Of a stretch of 64,000 nucleotides of DNA, positions 50,707-60,090 are shown in pieces. Under the pieces are notes generated by a model. That model worked only from the letters and a program-made list of their open reading frames with translations, was not told where the DNA came from and did no database searches. Source of the DNA: CAVTHW01 sp963734625 (GTDB taxonomy: Bacteria > Acidobacteriota > Terriglobia > Bryobacterales > Bryobacteraceae); contig CAVTHW010000006.1 of the NCBI GenBank assembly GCA_963734625.1, positions 124,001-188,000 of the forward strand, in the 5' to 3' direction. Made by a program: the position numbers and the translations under genes. The number at the start of each line of letters is the position of its first letter. The stretch's first letter is position 1.

Positions 50707-52674
50707 CTACCGGTCCGCTTTCCCCTGCCGTGCGTAGGCTTTGTCGATGTACTTGGCCGCTTCTTCCTGCGCACCCTGGGTGTTGTCCTTGGTGCGGATC
50801 GCCAGTTGGAATTCGTTGCGGGCCCGTTCGCGCTGGCCCGTCACGTCGAAGATCTTGCCCAGGTTGATGTGCGCCCATACCTCGGTCCACTTCGGCTCCA
50901 GGTCCCCGTTGAGCGCCTCGCGGAATTCGTTGGCGGCCTGCTGGAAGTTGTCCTGCTGGAAGAAGGCCTCCCCGATCCGGTAGTGGGCCAGAGAACTGTT
51001 GCGGTTCACCTCCAGCGCCCGCTGATACTCCTTAAGCGCGCTCAGGTAGTCGCTGACCTCGACGTATTGCTCGCCGCGCCGGATCGCAACCGCCGTCCGC
51101 ATGGATTCGCTGTAGCGCAGCACTCTGTTGTTGGGGTCCAGAATGACGTTTCTGGGCCGGCCGAAAGTCTCCACCGCGAACTCCGATGACGTGCCCACTA
51201 CTTCGATCCGCTTCTCTTCCGGGTTTCCGTCGGTCTCGACCTTGACCTCGACCGGCATCCGGAACGTGTCCATGTCTTGGGAGATCTTGCCTACGATCCG
51301 AAAGTTCTTCTGCGTCCGGAAAATGGTGTAATCCATCTTGAACTCCGGCGCCCCGCTGGACTCGATCCACTCGATGAAGAAGTATTGGAGATTGGCGCCG
51401 GCGATCTCCTCGGCCGCGCGCCGGAAGTCGCCGGTGTTGACCGATTGCCAGGTGAACTTCCCCGGAAACTCCTTGAGCAGCTTCTCGAAGTTGGCGTCTC
51501 CCATGACCGAACGCAGCATGTTGAAGACCGCCGCGCCCTTGGCCGCCGTCAGCGCCCAGAACTCGGGGGAATAGTCCTCCAGCCGGCTCGTCTGGATGAG
51601 AGGCGGATTGTCCACCGTCAGCGCCTCGACGAAGGAGTCGGCCATTTCGTTCCCGAAGGCGCCCGCTCCGGCGTTGTTCCCTATGTACATGATCTCCGAA
51701 TAGCGGGCCGCGCCGTTGGTGATCCACAGGTGGTCCCGGCTGGAGGCCGACAGCATTACGCCCCACCACTGCCGGGCAGCCTGGTTCACCAGCACCCGCG
51801 TGTTCACCTGCCTGCCGATGGTGCGCGGTGACAGGAATATGATTCCTTCGGAAGCGTAGCCGTTGGGAGCGCCGTTTTCGGTTTCGACCAGGGTCAGGTC
51901 CGCCTGCGGCGGCAGGCCATAAATCCCGGTCAGGTAGCTCATTACCTTACCCGTCTCCTGGCCGTAGGCGCCGGCCATCTCGGCCTCCGCGCCTCGAAAA
52001 TACAGCGATGTCGTCGCCCCCTCCGAGGCGATCCGCACCGCGTCCCCCTTGACTACCGCAATGCTTCCGGGGAATGCCGCGTGAAGGCTGCTGTAACTGT
52101 ACGTCACCTTGTCGGGACCCGCTGCAGCGCTTTTCTCCAGTCCGCTCGCCAGCACCCGATTGCCGGCCGGGACCGTGACGTTCATCTCGTAGGTGTAGCG
52201 GTCGGCCGTATAGCCGTTTACCGGAAACCAGCGGGCCGGATACATCAGGTAGGAGTAGTCGCTGTGTATGGCCGCAAAACGGACGCCCGCGATGGGCGAC
52301 TCCTCCGCGCCGGTGAGCGCGCCTTCATACGTGAACGTCAGCACGGCCGCCGTAGATTTCGGCAGCGGCTCGGGGAAGCTCACCCGGATGCTGAAGTCCT
52401 CCTGAGAGCGGGAAGCCGGCAACTGCCGCCCGGCTCCGTCCGTTATCCGGGAGACGTTCATGGCGTTGTTCAGCTCGAAGTAGGCTGACGTTATGCCCTC
52501 ATCCAGGGGCATGAAGCGCACCTGTACCACGGCGCGGATCGTTTGCGCGCCGGGGTCGATCTCGGCCGAAATGACGTAATGCTCCACGTCGATCCGCGAA
52601 CGCCGCTCCTGCGCCGGCCCAACGGCGGCGAACGCCAATATCAGCAACCCGGACCAAAGGCTACGCAGCAACAT
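50707..52674 (-). CDS. M1-family aminopeptidase homologue with degenerate zinc site plus TPRs
   Basis: A protein of 655 residues with a signal peptide (LWSGLLILAFAAVGPAQ). The first 450 residues follow the M1 gluzincin layout: a beta domain, then a GAMEN-like loop (ETENGAPNGYASEGIIFLSP). Where HExxH-x18-E should be, it reads VLVNQAARQWWGVMLSASSR and then LWITNGAARYSEIMY, so both His, the catalytic Glu and the third ligand are replaced. Three or four TPR-like repeats follow (about 550-650). It is likely a non-catalytic binding protein. It overlaps lpxB by 14 bases. Confidence 0.8.
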   Translation of the reverse strand: MLLRSLWSGLLILAFAAVGPAQERRSRIDVEHYVISAEIDPGAQTIRAVVQVRFMPLDEGITSAYFELNNAMNVSRITDGAGRQLPASRSQEDFSIRVSFPEPLPKSTAAVLTFTYEGALTGAEESPIAGVRFAAIHSDYSYLMYPARWFPVNGYTADRYTYEMNVTVPAGNRVLASGLEKSAAAGPDKVTYSYSSLHAAFPGSIAVVKGDAVRIASEGATTSLYFRGAEAEMAGAYGQETGKVMSYLTGIYGLPPQADLTLVETENGAPNGYASEGIIFLSPRTIGRQVNTRVLVNQAARQWWGVMLSASSRDHLWITNGAARYSEIMYIGNNAGAGAFGNEMADSFVEALTVDNPPLIQTSRLEDYSPEFWALTAAKGAAVFNMLRSVMGDANFEKLLKEFPGKFTWQSVNTGDFRRAAEEIAGANLQYFFIEWIESSGAPEFKMDYTIFRTQKNFRIVGKISQDMDTFRMPVEVKVETDGNPEEKRIEVVGTSSEFAVETFGRPRNVILDPNNRVLRYSESMRTAVAIRRGEQYVEVSDYLSALKEYQRALEVNRNSSLAHYRIGEAFFQQDNFQQAANEFREALNGDLEPKWTEVWAHINLGKIFDVTGQRERARNEFQLAIRTKDNTQGAQEEAAKYIDKAYARQGKADR

Positions 52675-53828
52675 GAGGGACTCCCTGATCTGGTTTCAAA
52701 CAGCGCCTTATAACGGCTGCCGCGCGTTGCATGGGATCGGATTCTCCCTGCAGGCTGCGCGCCACTTCGGAAAGCCCTTGCCGCATCCGTTCCCGTGCGG
52801 CGGGGTCTTCGAGGAGCCGCAGAGCCTCCTCCGCCAGTCGTTCCCCATTCATTTCATCCTGCATCAATTCCGGCACGATCTTGCGCCCGGCCACCAGGTT
52901 CACCATCGAATAGAATGGCGTCTTCACCAGGAACTTCCCCAGCCACCAGCTCAAGCCGGTAACTTTATAGTAAGTCACCATGGGGGCGCCCAGCAGGGCC
53001 GCCTCGATGGTGACCGTTCCGCTGGCCGCCAGCGCCAGCTCGCAGTGGGCTAACACGTCCCAGGTTTCCCCTTCAATTATTTTGATTGGCAAGTTCCCTA
53101 TCCGTTCGCCCAGTGCCGATCTTCCCGCCTGCCACAGCTCCGCCGGGCGTCCCCAGCACGAAGCTGACCCGCGCCTTACGGCCTATCCTGTCCACCGCGT
53201 CCAGCAGGCTCGGCAAGTGCCGCAGCACTTCCCCGCGCCTGCTCCCTGGCAGCAGCGCCAGAATAGGCCGGTCGATCGGGAGACCGTGCTTTCGGAAGAA
53301 TTCTTCCCTCGAGGCCGCCGGCTTCACCAGTCGGGCCAGTGGGTGCCCTATGTATTCCGCGTTGACTCCCCGTTGCCTGAAGAAAGGTTCCTCAAATGGA
53401 AAGATGCATAAGACGCACGCTGTGTTGCATCGGACTTGCCGAATTCGCCCTTTTCGCCAGGCCCAAACCTGTGGCGCTACTAAATACACGACGGTAGTGC
53501 CGAGTTTTCTGAGCTGCCGGGCCATCGGGAGGTGAAAATCCGGGCTGTCGGTCAGGATTGCCAGTTCCGGACGTTCCCGCCGGGCAGCCGCCAGCATCCG
53601 CCGGTACTCGCCATAGATGCGGGGGATGTGCGCCAGAACTTCGGCCAAGCCCACTACGGAGAGGCTTTCCGCCTTTACCACCGCCCGCACGCCGGCGGCG
53701 CGCATCCGCGGTCCGGCGCAGCCGAAGAAGTCCGCTTCCGGAAACGAGCGGCGGAGTTCCTCAACCAGCTGGCCCGCGTAGAGGTCGCCCGAGGCTTCGC
53801 CTGCCGAAACCAGGATCGAGGCGCGCAT
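52661..53828 (-). CDS. lpxB: Lipid-A-disaccharide synthase (one frameshift)
   Basis: Condenses UDP-diacylglucosamine and lipid X in lipid A synthesis. The first part reads MRASILVSAGEASGDLYAGQ, then YLVAPQVWAWRKGRIRQVRC and LLPGSRRGEVLRHLPSLLDA. The frame breaks between about 53095 and 53165, and the C-terminal third continues one base later: IKIIEGETWDVLAHCELALA, then ASGTVTIEAALLGAPMVTYY. Corrected length is 388 residues, normal for LpxB. It indicates an outer membrane with LPS. Sequence error is favoured over loss. Confidence 0.9.
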
Positions 53829-53892
53829 TATACGCTAGTCTAGCAAGCCGTGAGGCGGCTAAGATTCTGTTAACATAATAGAAAAGGCATTG

Positions 53893-54651
53893 ATGCTCGC
53901 CGACCCAGCCGCTCAGAAAACCCCTATAACCGAGTTCACGGTCCGCAGCCGCGAGGCCATGACCCCGGTCAGCAGCAAGTTCTCCTATTTCCCAGCTGTG
54001 CCGCTGACCCCTGAGGACATTCACGACTACGTGGAAGAGCCCGTGGCTTCGCTTCCTCCGGACCTGATAGCCACCCTGCCGCCGGTCTGCATCGCCCTGG
54101 TTCCGTATTTGGAGAAATCCAATGGCCGCCGCCGAGGCGCCAAGCCGGAGGAATTGGTCAGCTTCGAGAAGCCCGCGGAAAACAAGCAGTCCGCCTCCGG
54201 CGAGACCCTTATCGAGGGCGCCGCTACGCTGTTTTTCGCCATCAAGGACCAGCCCGTCGCCGATTACCACTACCACTTCTATCGCGCCGTCGCCGCGATG
54301 TCGGTGGACCACGCTTCCGACGAGCATTCGAACCAGTTTTTTGGCCTGCTGCGCGAGGAGTTGCATTCGCGTGTGCATGGGGAAGTCGATCAGGAGGGTT
54401 GGCGCCTCAAGCAATCCTTGATGCGGAAGCAGACCAACCTGCGCCGGGAAACCAAGCTCTTTCGGGAGTACGCCCGCCAGGCCTTCATCGATACTTTGAC
54501 CCTCTACCTCCACGGCATCTGTTGCGATATTGACGTCGAGCCGGGCCCCCGCCAGCTTCCCGGCCGGCACCTGCGCAAGCGCCTCCAATTGCTCGAGACT
54601 CTCTACCCGCCCCCCGCCGGCTACACCATTTTCCCCGAAGAATCCCACTAG
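53893..54651 (+). CDS. Conserved-looking protein of unknown function
   Basis: A protein of 252 residues from ATG 53893 (a TTG precedes it). No signal peptide or membrane segment is seen. The middle holds an ELHSRVHGEVDQEGWRLKQS helix and a His/Asp/Tyr-rich stretch, QPVADYHYHFYRAVAAMSVD, and the tail is basic (RQLPGRHLRKRLQLLETLYP). Codon use is like that of its neighbours and the frame is clean, so it is a real gene. It diverges from lpxB with a 64-base gap. I do not recognise the family. Confidence 0.6.
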   Translation: MLADPAAQKTPITEFTVRSREAMTPVSSKFSYFPAVPLTPEDIHDYVEEPVASLPPDLIATLPPVCIALVPYLEKSNGRRRGAKPEELVSFEKPAENKQSASGETLIEGAATLFFAIKDQPVADYHYHFYRAVAAMSVDHASDEHSNQFFGLLREELHSRVHGEVDQEGWRLKQSLMRKQTNLRRETKLFREYARQAFIDTLTLYLHGICCDIDVEPGPRQLPGRHLRKRLQLLETLYPPPAGYTIFPEESH

Positions 54652-54735
54652 CTCTAACTGGGGACAGTAACCAATTGTGCAGTTTTCTCGAGAGATCTGC
54701 GGGCGCACGGAGACTATTCCCCCGTGCAGTTAGAG
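54652..54735. repeat. Inverted repeat and possible IS-end relic
   Basis: CTCTAACTG (54652-54660) and CAGTTAGAG (54727-54735) pair perfectly around 66 bases. Inside is GGGGACAGTAACCAATT, whose reverse complement resembles AATTTGGTACTGTCCCT at 17386-17402, next to the intact IS. It may be a leftover transposon end or a two-way terminator between convergent genes. Confidence 0.4.
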
Positions 54736-55784
54736 TCACGGAGCAGCGACCCAATCGTCCGGCCTGGCGCCTGTCGTTGTGACAGGACCTTCACCCGTAC
54801 ACCGTGCGGCGCCAGTCTCACCGGGATCACCTTCCCTCCGAGCGATTCGGCGCAGGCCGCCACGCGCGACTTGGCGCCGCGTTCCACCAGAAACACCACG
54901 CATCCACCCCCGCCCGCCCCACACACCTTGGCCCCCGTCGCCCCCCTGCGTCTGGCCTTCGCGACCAGGGCGTCGATGAGAGGAGTCGTGATCCCAGGCG
55001 CGTTCCTGCGCCGGTGATCCCACTCTTCCCGCAGAAGCCGTCCCGCGTCGGCCCAATCCCCGCGTTCCAGCGCGTCTCGCATGGCGCGCGAGATATCCGC
55101 GATCCGGTCGAAATTGCGGTGGACGCGCTGGTCCCCGCCGATGTGCGCCTTGGTGACTTCCCAGTTATTGATGCCGGACGGCCGCGGTTCCCCGGTATAG
55201 ACCAGGACCACGCGCTCATTGAGTTCGTCGGCGTCGACCGAGATCCCGATCCGCCGGATTGCCCCCGGAGCGAGTTCAACGGCGCTCACGGCCCCGTACA
55301 GGGCCGGGTAGTAGTCCTGACAGCCGGTTGGCACGCGAATGATCTGCGCCTCGATGTCCTGGGCGATCGCGCGGAGCCGTTCCTTGCCGTGGTGCGCGCC
55401 GTCGAGCCGCTCGAGCGCGCTGGCCAGGGCAATGATCATCGTCGAGGAACCTGCCAGGCCGGCGCCGGCGGGCGCCCTGGAAGTGGTCTCGATGTTGAGC
55501 CCGGTCCTCGGGGAAAAGAAGCGCAGCAGGTGGGCGTGCAGCGGCAGGATGTAGGTCCCGCTCGCGCGAAGCGCCTCGAGAGATGGGAAGCTTTCCTGCA
55601 CCCCCAAGTCCAGCGACCGCAATACAATCCGCTTGTCCCGCCGCGTGGAAACCGAGCAGCCTGCGTAAAGGTCCACGGCGAAGTTCACCGTGACGGAGCC
55701 GGGATGGTAGAGGTAGAGCGGCCAAATGTCGAGGGTGCCTCCCGCCAGGTCTACTCTGCACGGAGCCTTCGCAACAATGCGCAT
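54714..55784 (-). CDS. GHMP-family sugar kinase
   Basis: About 356 residues. ATG 55784 (MRIVAKAPCRVDLAGGTLDI) is chosen over the longer frame. Motif 1 is APCRVDLAGGTLDIWP, motif 2 is APAGAGLAGSSTMIIALASA near residue 105 (ATP phosphate loop), and motif 3 is GAKVCGAGGGGCVVFLVERG near residue 300. The layout is closest to D-glycero-D-manno-heptose 7-phosphate kinase and similar LPS or capsule sugar kinases. It converges on the orphan gene and its upstream neighbour is a relic field. Confidence 0.85.
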   Translation of the reverse strand: MRIVAKAPCRVDLAGGTLDIWPLYLYHPGSVTVNFAVDLYAGCSVSTRRDKRIVLRSLDLGVQESFPSLEALRASGTYILPLHAHLLRFFSPRTGLNIETTSRAPAGAGLAGSSTMIIALASALERLDGAHHGKERLRAIAQDIEAQIIRVPTGCQDYYPALYGAVSAVELAPGAIRRIGISVDADELNERVVLVYTGEPRPSGINNWEVTKAHIGGDQRVHRNFDRIADISRAMRDALERGDWADAGRLLREEWDHRRRNAPGITTPLIDALVAKARRRGATGAKVCGAGGGGCVVFLVERGAKSRVAACAESLGGKVIPVRLAPHGVRVKVLSQRQAPGRTIGSLLRDSNCTGE

Positions 55785-55832
55785 TTGTCTATTGTCCACA
55801 TTCCGGAAGGGCACGGCTGGCACGTCCTCCTG

Positions 55833-55985
55833 TCACCGCCACTTCTCCAGGTCGAACGCGCAAAGAGACAGCGCCTCCAGCCCCAGATCAATCGAGACTT
55901 GCCGCGTGTCCACTCCGGCCCGGTCGAAGTGCCGGTAGCTCACGAACAGTCCTTCGCTGTATGGAACCGCGCCCGTCTCTTCTCT
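55833..55985 (-). pseudogene. GH3 beta-glucosidase C-terminal fragment
   Basis: On the minus strand the frame reads AVPYSEGLFVSYRHFDRAGV, the well-conserved PYSEG-x-x-VGYR block of GH3 enzymes, then loses similarity and stops at 55833. Upstream the sequence runs directly into transposase relics, so the rest of the gene appears to have been removed by insertion and deletion. It ends 49 bases before the GHMP kinase start. Confidence 0.55.
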
Positions 55986-55993
55986 GCAGGATA

Positions 55994-56440
55994 CTTGCAA
56001 CTGCTCACGATTCTAAACCACTGCGATCGTCATCGGAGATTCGTCTACCGACGCGCCCGCTTCAGCCCCGACAAGAAGAACATCGAAGTGGACGTCCGGC
56101 CGCGAGCGGGCTCGGCGGTGGTCTGCTCAGGATGCCACCAGCCGGCACCGGGTTACGATCGATGTCCAGTGCCTGCCGAGTCCTTCCAAGGGTTCTTTAC
56201 CGTGATCGGCGACCAGCTTGCCTCGCAGATCCAGTTTGTCTGCTCGGACATGTGGCAGCCTTACCTGGACCTGATCCGCGAGAAATGTTCTCAAGCGCTC
56301 CACATCCTGGATCGGTTCCACCTCGTCGCCAAGATGAACAAGGCCCTGGACGAGGTCCGCGCGGCTTCCGCACCTTCCGCATCCTGGAACTCGCGCTCTA
56401 TCACTCACTTGGCAAACTCCCCGATCCTGCGCTTCCCCGC
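55994..56440 (+). pseudogene. ISL3-type transposase relic
   Basis: The plus frame reads FVYRRARFSPDKKNIEVDVR followed by VVCSGCHQPAPGYDR, the zinc-binding N-terminal part of ISL3 transposases. It then jumps to FVCSDMWQPYLDLIREKCSQ and ALHILDRFHLVAKMNKALDE, the DDE core, without the usual 120-130 residues between. A later frameshift breaks the tail. It is dead through internal deletion. Confidence 0.65.
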
Positions 56441-56740
56441 GAATTCTTCTGACGAGTCGAGATTTTCGAGCGGCACGGGATCGAGCCAGCCCCGGAGCGG
56501 AGCCGGAAGACGGCCTGGAAGGAGTTCCTGACGCGACACTGGGAGTTCCTGGGCCTGCTTGCCGATGTTGGTGTGAAGTCCGTGAAACTGCCGCCGCGAT
56601 CGCCGAATCTGCGGGTTATCAAGGAATTCTGTCTGGAGCGGATGATCCTGTTTGGAGAGGAGAGGCCGGTGCATTCCCCGCTCCCTCCCTCGTATGCAGC
56701 CCTCCTCCGGACCATACGGGGTGTACAATCGATGCAGCCC
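56441..56740 (+). pseudogene. Second transposase relic (IS481/IS3-like integrase core)
   Basis: WEFLGLLADVGVKSVKLPPR followed by SPNLRVIKEFCLERMILFGE resembles the end of the rve-type DDE core (PPRSPNLNA...IKEECLDRMILFGE), with about eight residues missing after SPNL. It is fused to the ISL3 relic and ends about 40 bases before the GH30 start. Nothing else is seen in this stretch. Confidence 0.5.
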
Positions 56741-56780
56741 AGGCGGCCAGAGAGTAGAGTTTGGTTCATAGAGACAGGCC

Positions 56781-58274
56781 ATGACACAAAGCACGTTGAA
56801 GATTGGTTTGACCGCGCTCTTGTTCGTCACCGCTGGTGACTTGTCCGCCCAGACCAGTCCCACCAACCAGATGGAGGCTTGGGTGACCAACCCGGACCGG
56901 TCGTCCTTGTTCCAACAGCAAGCGCAGCCCATTCCCTTCCGCAATCGAAGCGACGCGAGGGGATCGGTGATTGTGGTTGACCCAGCGCTGCAAATGCAGT
57001 CTTTGGAAGGCTTTGGGTACGCACTGACGGGAGGAAGCGCCGAACTCCTGGTCAAGATGAGCAAGGAGGCGCGCGCCAAAGTTCTGAGGCAGATCTTCGC
57101 ACTGGACGGCAACGGACTGGGCGTCAGCTATTTGCGGCTTACCATCGGGGCATCAGATCTGAACAGCTTCGTGTTTTCCTACGATGACCTTGCGCCAGGA
57201 GAAACCGACTTCGATTTGAAGAAGTTCGACCTTGGACCGGACAAGAAGGACGTGATTCCCGTCTTGAAGGAGATCCTGGCAGTCTCCCCAAACATCAAGA
57301 TGCTTGGCTCGCCGTGGTCTGCTCCGGCTTGGATGAAGACCAACAACAACGTGCGGGCAGGCGCTCTCAAGGAGGATTGCTACCCGGCGTATGCACTCTA
57401 CCTGGTGAAGTATGTGCAGGAGATGAAGAAGGAAGGGATCGCCATTGATGCGATCACCATTCAGAATGAACCCTTGAACTCGAAGAACACTCCCAGCATG
57501 CAATGGTTGCTCAACCAGCAGTTGGTCTTTCTGCGGGATCATCTCTATCCGGCCTTCACTAAAGCGGGATTAAAGACCAAGGTGCAGCTCTTCGACCACA
57601 ATACGGACCGTCCTGACTATCCTTTGGCCTTGTTGAGCGATCCCGTCATCTCGCAATTTGCCGACGGCTCGGCTTTCCACAATTACGGCGGCGACATGGG
57701 CGCCATGAGCCTCGTCCATATGGCCCGGCCGGACAAGAACGTCTATTTCACGGAGCAGATGATCACCGAACGGCCTGGCAGCCCTACCATCGGTATCGCC
57801 GCGTCGGTCAAGCGGATGATTATCGACACCACCCGCAATTGGAGCAGCAACGTCATTTTGTGGAACCTGGCAGCCGACCCCCAGAACGACCCTCACACCG
57901 ATAACGGCGGTTGTTCTATGTGTCAGGGCGCGATCACCATTGACCGGGACGCGGTGTCGTTCAATCTGGCCTACTACACAGTTGCCCATGCGTCCAAATT
58001 CGTGCGCCCTGGATCCGTGCGCATTGGCTCGACTAATCGCGGGGATCAGACCGTCAGCATCACCGAAGACGAAGAGCGCCCGGGGGTGAAGCGTGCCACC
58101 GTCATAGCGAACGCGCAGGTGTTGCCGAATGTGGCTTTCAGGACCCCTGAAGGGAAGATCGTACTCATCGTCGCCAACGATACGCAGTCGGTGAGTTCCT
58201 TCACTGTTCAATACAAGGGCGAATCCGCGAACGTCAGGCTGATTCCAGGCGCCGTCGGAACTTACATCTGGTAG
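56781..58274 (+). CDS. GH30 family glycosidase (glucosylceramidase-like)
   Basis: Secreted retaining glycosidase of 497 residues with a signal peptide (MTQSTLKIGLTALLFVTAGD ending LSAQ). The (beta/alpha)8 barrel has SLEGFGYALTGGSAELLVKM at its start, LGSPWSAPAWMKTNNNVRAG near residue 180, the acid/base Glu in AITIQNEPLNSKNTP near residue 230, and the nucleophile Glu in NVYFTEQMITERPG near residue 325. A beta domain ends the protein. Base composition looks less GC-rich than its neighbours and it borders IS relics, which suggests transfer. Confidence 0.88.
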   Translation: MTQSTLKIGLTALLFVTAGDLSAQTSPTNQMEAWVTNPDRSSLFQQQAQPIPFRNRSDARGSVIVVDPALQMQSLEGFGYALTGGSAELLVKMSKEARAKVLRQIFALDGNGLGVSYLRLTIGASDLNSFVFSYDDLAPGETDFDLKKFDLGPDKKDVIPVLKEILAVSPNIKMLGSPWSAPAWMKTNNNVRAGALKEDCYPAYALYLVKYVQEMKKEGIAIDAITIQNEPLNSKNTPSMQWLLNQQLVFLRDHLYPAFTKAGLKTKVQLFDHNTDRPDYPLALLSDPVISQFADGSAFHNYGGDMGAMSLVHMARPDKNVYFTEQMITERPGSPTIGIAASVKRMIIDTTRNWSSNVILWNLAADPQNDPHTDNGGCSMCQGAITIDRDAVSFNLAYYTVAHASKFVRPGSVRIGSTNRGDQTVSITEDEERPGVKRATVIANAQVLPNVAFRTPEGKIVLIVANDTQSVSSFTVQYKGESANVRLIPGAVGTYIW

Positions 58275-58397
58275 CTTCGGCGCTTACCCTGTCGCGTCAC
58301 GTCGCCTTGTTGCTGCCCCAACCGTCCGGCGGCCGAGATCAACAGCAGCCGAGACCGCTGCAAGGCTCTGCAACCTGCACGATTTGGGGGCTGACGG

Positions 58398-60090
58398 CTA
58401 ACCCACGTTCGCTCGACCGCTCTCAAGAAAAGTCTTCAGGTGGCGGCCGCGGCTGGGGTTGCGGAGCTTCCTTAGCGCATCGGCCTCGATCTGCCGGATT
58501 CGCTCTGGGGTCAAGGCGAATTGGAGACCGACTTCCTCGAGAGTGCAGGCCCGGTCGTCCTCCAGTCCGAAGCGCAGCTTGAGGATCTCCCCCTCCCTGG
58601 GAGGGAGCATCTTGAGGACTTTGGCCGTATGCTCCCGGAGGTCCTGATCGAGGATCGACTGGGACGGCGAGACTCCTTCCTTGTCCATGATTAAATCGGC
58701 GAGACGCGATTCCAGCTCCTCTCCGATGGGGGCGTCCAGCGAAACCGGTTCCTGCGTGGCCCGCACGAGCTCTCGCACCTTGCCCAATGGGATCTCCATC
58801 TGCAGGCTCAGTTCCCCGGGTGTCGGATCGCGGTGTAGCGCCTGCCGCAGTTGCCGCTGCGCATTCACCAGCTTGCTGATCGCTTGTATCACGTGACCTG
58901 GGACCCGGACGGTCCGGGCCTGCTCGGCGATGGCCCGTGCGATCCCCTGCCGGATCCACCACATGGCAAATGTGGAAAACTTGTAGCCGCGCCGGTAGTC
59001 GAATCTGTCGACGGCCCGCATCAGGCCGATGTTGCCTTCCTGGATCATATCCAGAAAATGCAGGCCGCGGTTGTTGAATCGCTTGGCGACCGACACCACC
59101 AGCCGGAGGTTCGCCTCTATGAGCTGCCTCTTGGCCGTCTCGGCTTCATGCTGGCCGCGCTCGATGATCTTACGCGTGCTCCTGAGTTCAGTGACGCCCC
59201 ATCCCCGGTCCCTTTCCAGTTGCCGAAGGTGTTGGGTCAGTTGGCGCAACGACTCTCGGAGTTCTTCTTGGAGCCCATCCGGCCGGCCCAGCACGCTCTC
59301 CTCCAGCTTCAGCTGAATCCTCGCGATCTCCCGCTCTACCGGTTTGTACTGCTCGATCGCCCAACCGATCAGCTCCACGATCTTGCGCTGGAACTGCGGC
59401 GTGAACTGGATCTGACGGTAGATCCGAGACACGCTGACCAGAGAGCGGGCTAAGTTGTACCGCAGCATTCTGTGCTGCTCGGACTTAGGGTGGCACGAGA
59501 CAGCCTGGATTTTTTGGTGGAACTGCAGAGCCTTTTCGTAGTGCCTGGCAATCTCCGCGATCCGCTGAAGGAGTTGCTCTTTCTGCTCCGCGCCGGAGTT
59601 GTCAATGCCGTTCGAGCCCGGCATGATCACCACGTCCCGCACCGAAACCCGGTTCTGCTTTAGCGCCTCGCCCAGGTTGAGCATTTCCTGGATCATCAGC
59701 GGAGCACGGGAGAGAGCTTTCTTCACCCTGCTTTGGCCTCGCTCCAGGCGCCTGGCAAGGTCGACCTCGCCCTCCCGGGTGAGCAGGGAGGCCGTCCCAA
59801 TCTCGCGCAGGTAGGCGCGGAGGGGGTCGTTGATCCTTCCCAATATCTCACTTCCCAGTTCGAGCTCGCGGAGTTCATCGGTGTGCTCGGTACTCCGGAT
59901 CAGAGTGAGATCTGGTTCCTCGAAAACCTCCGTTCCGGTGGTCGTCCACGTCCGCCAGCAGTTCGTCCAGGGCAGGGTCGTCAACCAGTTCCTCCGGAAG
60001 CAATTCTTCGGACAAGTCGTTCACGCGAGAGTCACTCTCCCTGTCCCCCTCCAGGTTCTGTTCCAGACGCCTGTGTCTTTGGTTGACCAC
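58398..60090 (-). CDS. Primary-like RNA polymerase sigma factor (one frameshift)
   Basis: RpoD-family sigma factor of about 563 residues after correction. The first 50 residues (from MVNQRHRRLEQNLEGDRESD) are in one frame; near 59925-59940 one extra base separates them from VFEEPDLTLIRSTEHTDELR. Region 1.2 is NDPLRAYLREIGTASLLTRE, region 2 QEGNIGLMRAVDRFDYRRGY followed by KFSTFAMWWIRQGIARAI, and region 4 TLEEVGLQFALTPERIRQIE. MWWIRQ and VPGHVIQAI depart from the strict RpoD consensus, so it is probably a second, group 2 type sigma. Confidence 0.85.
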
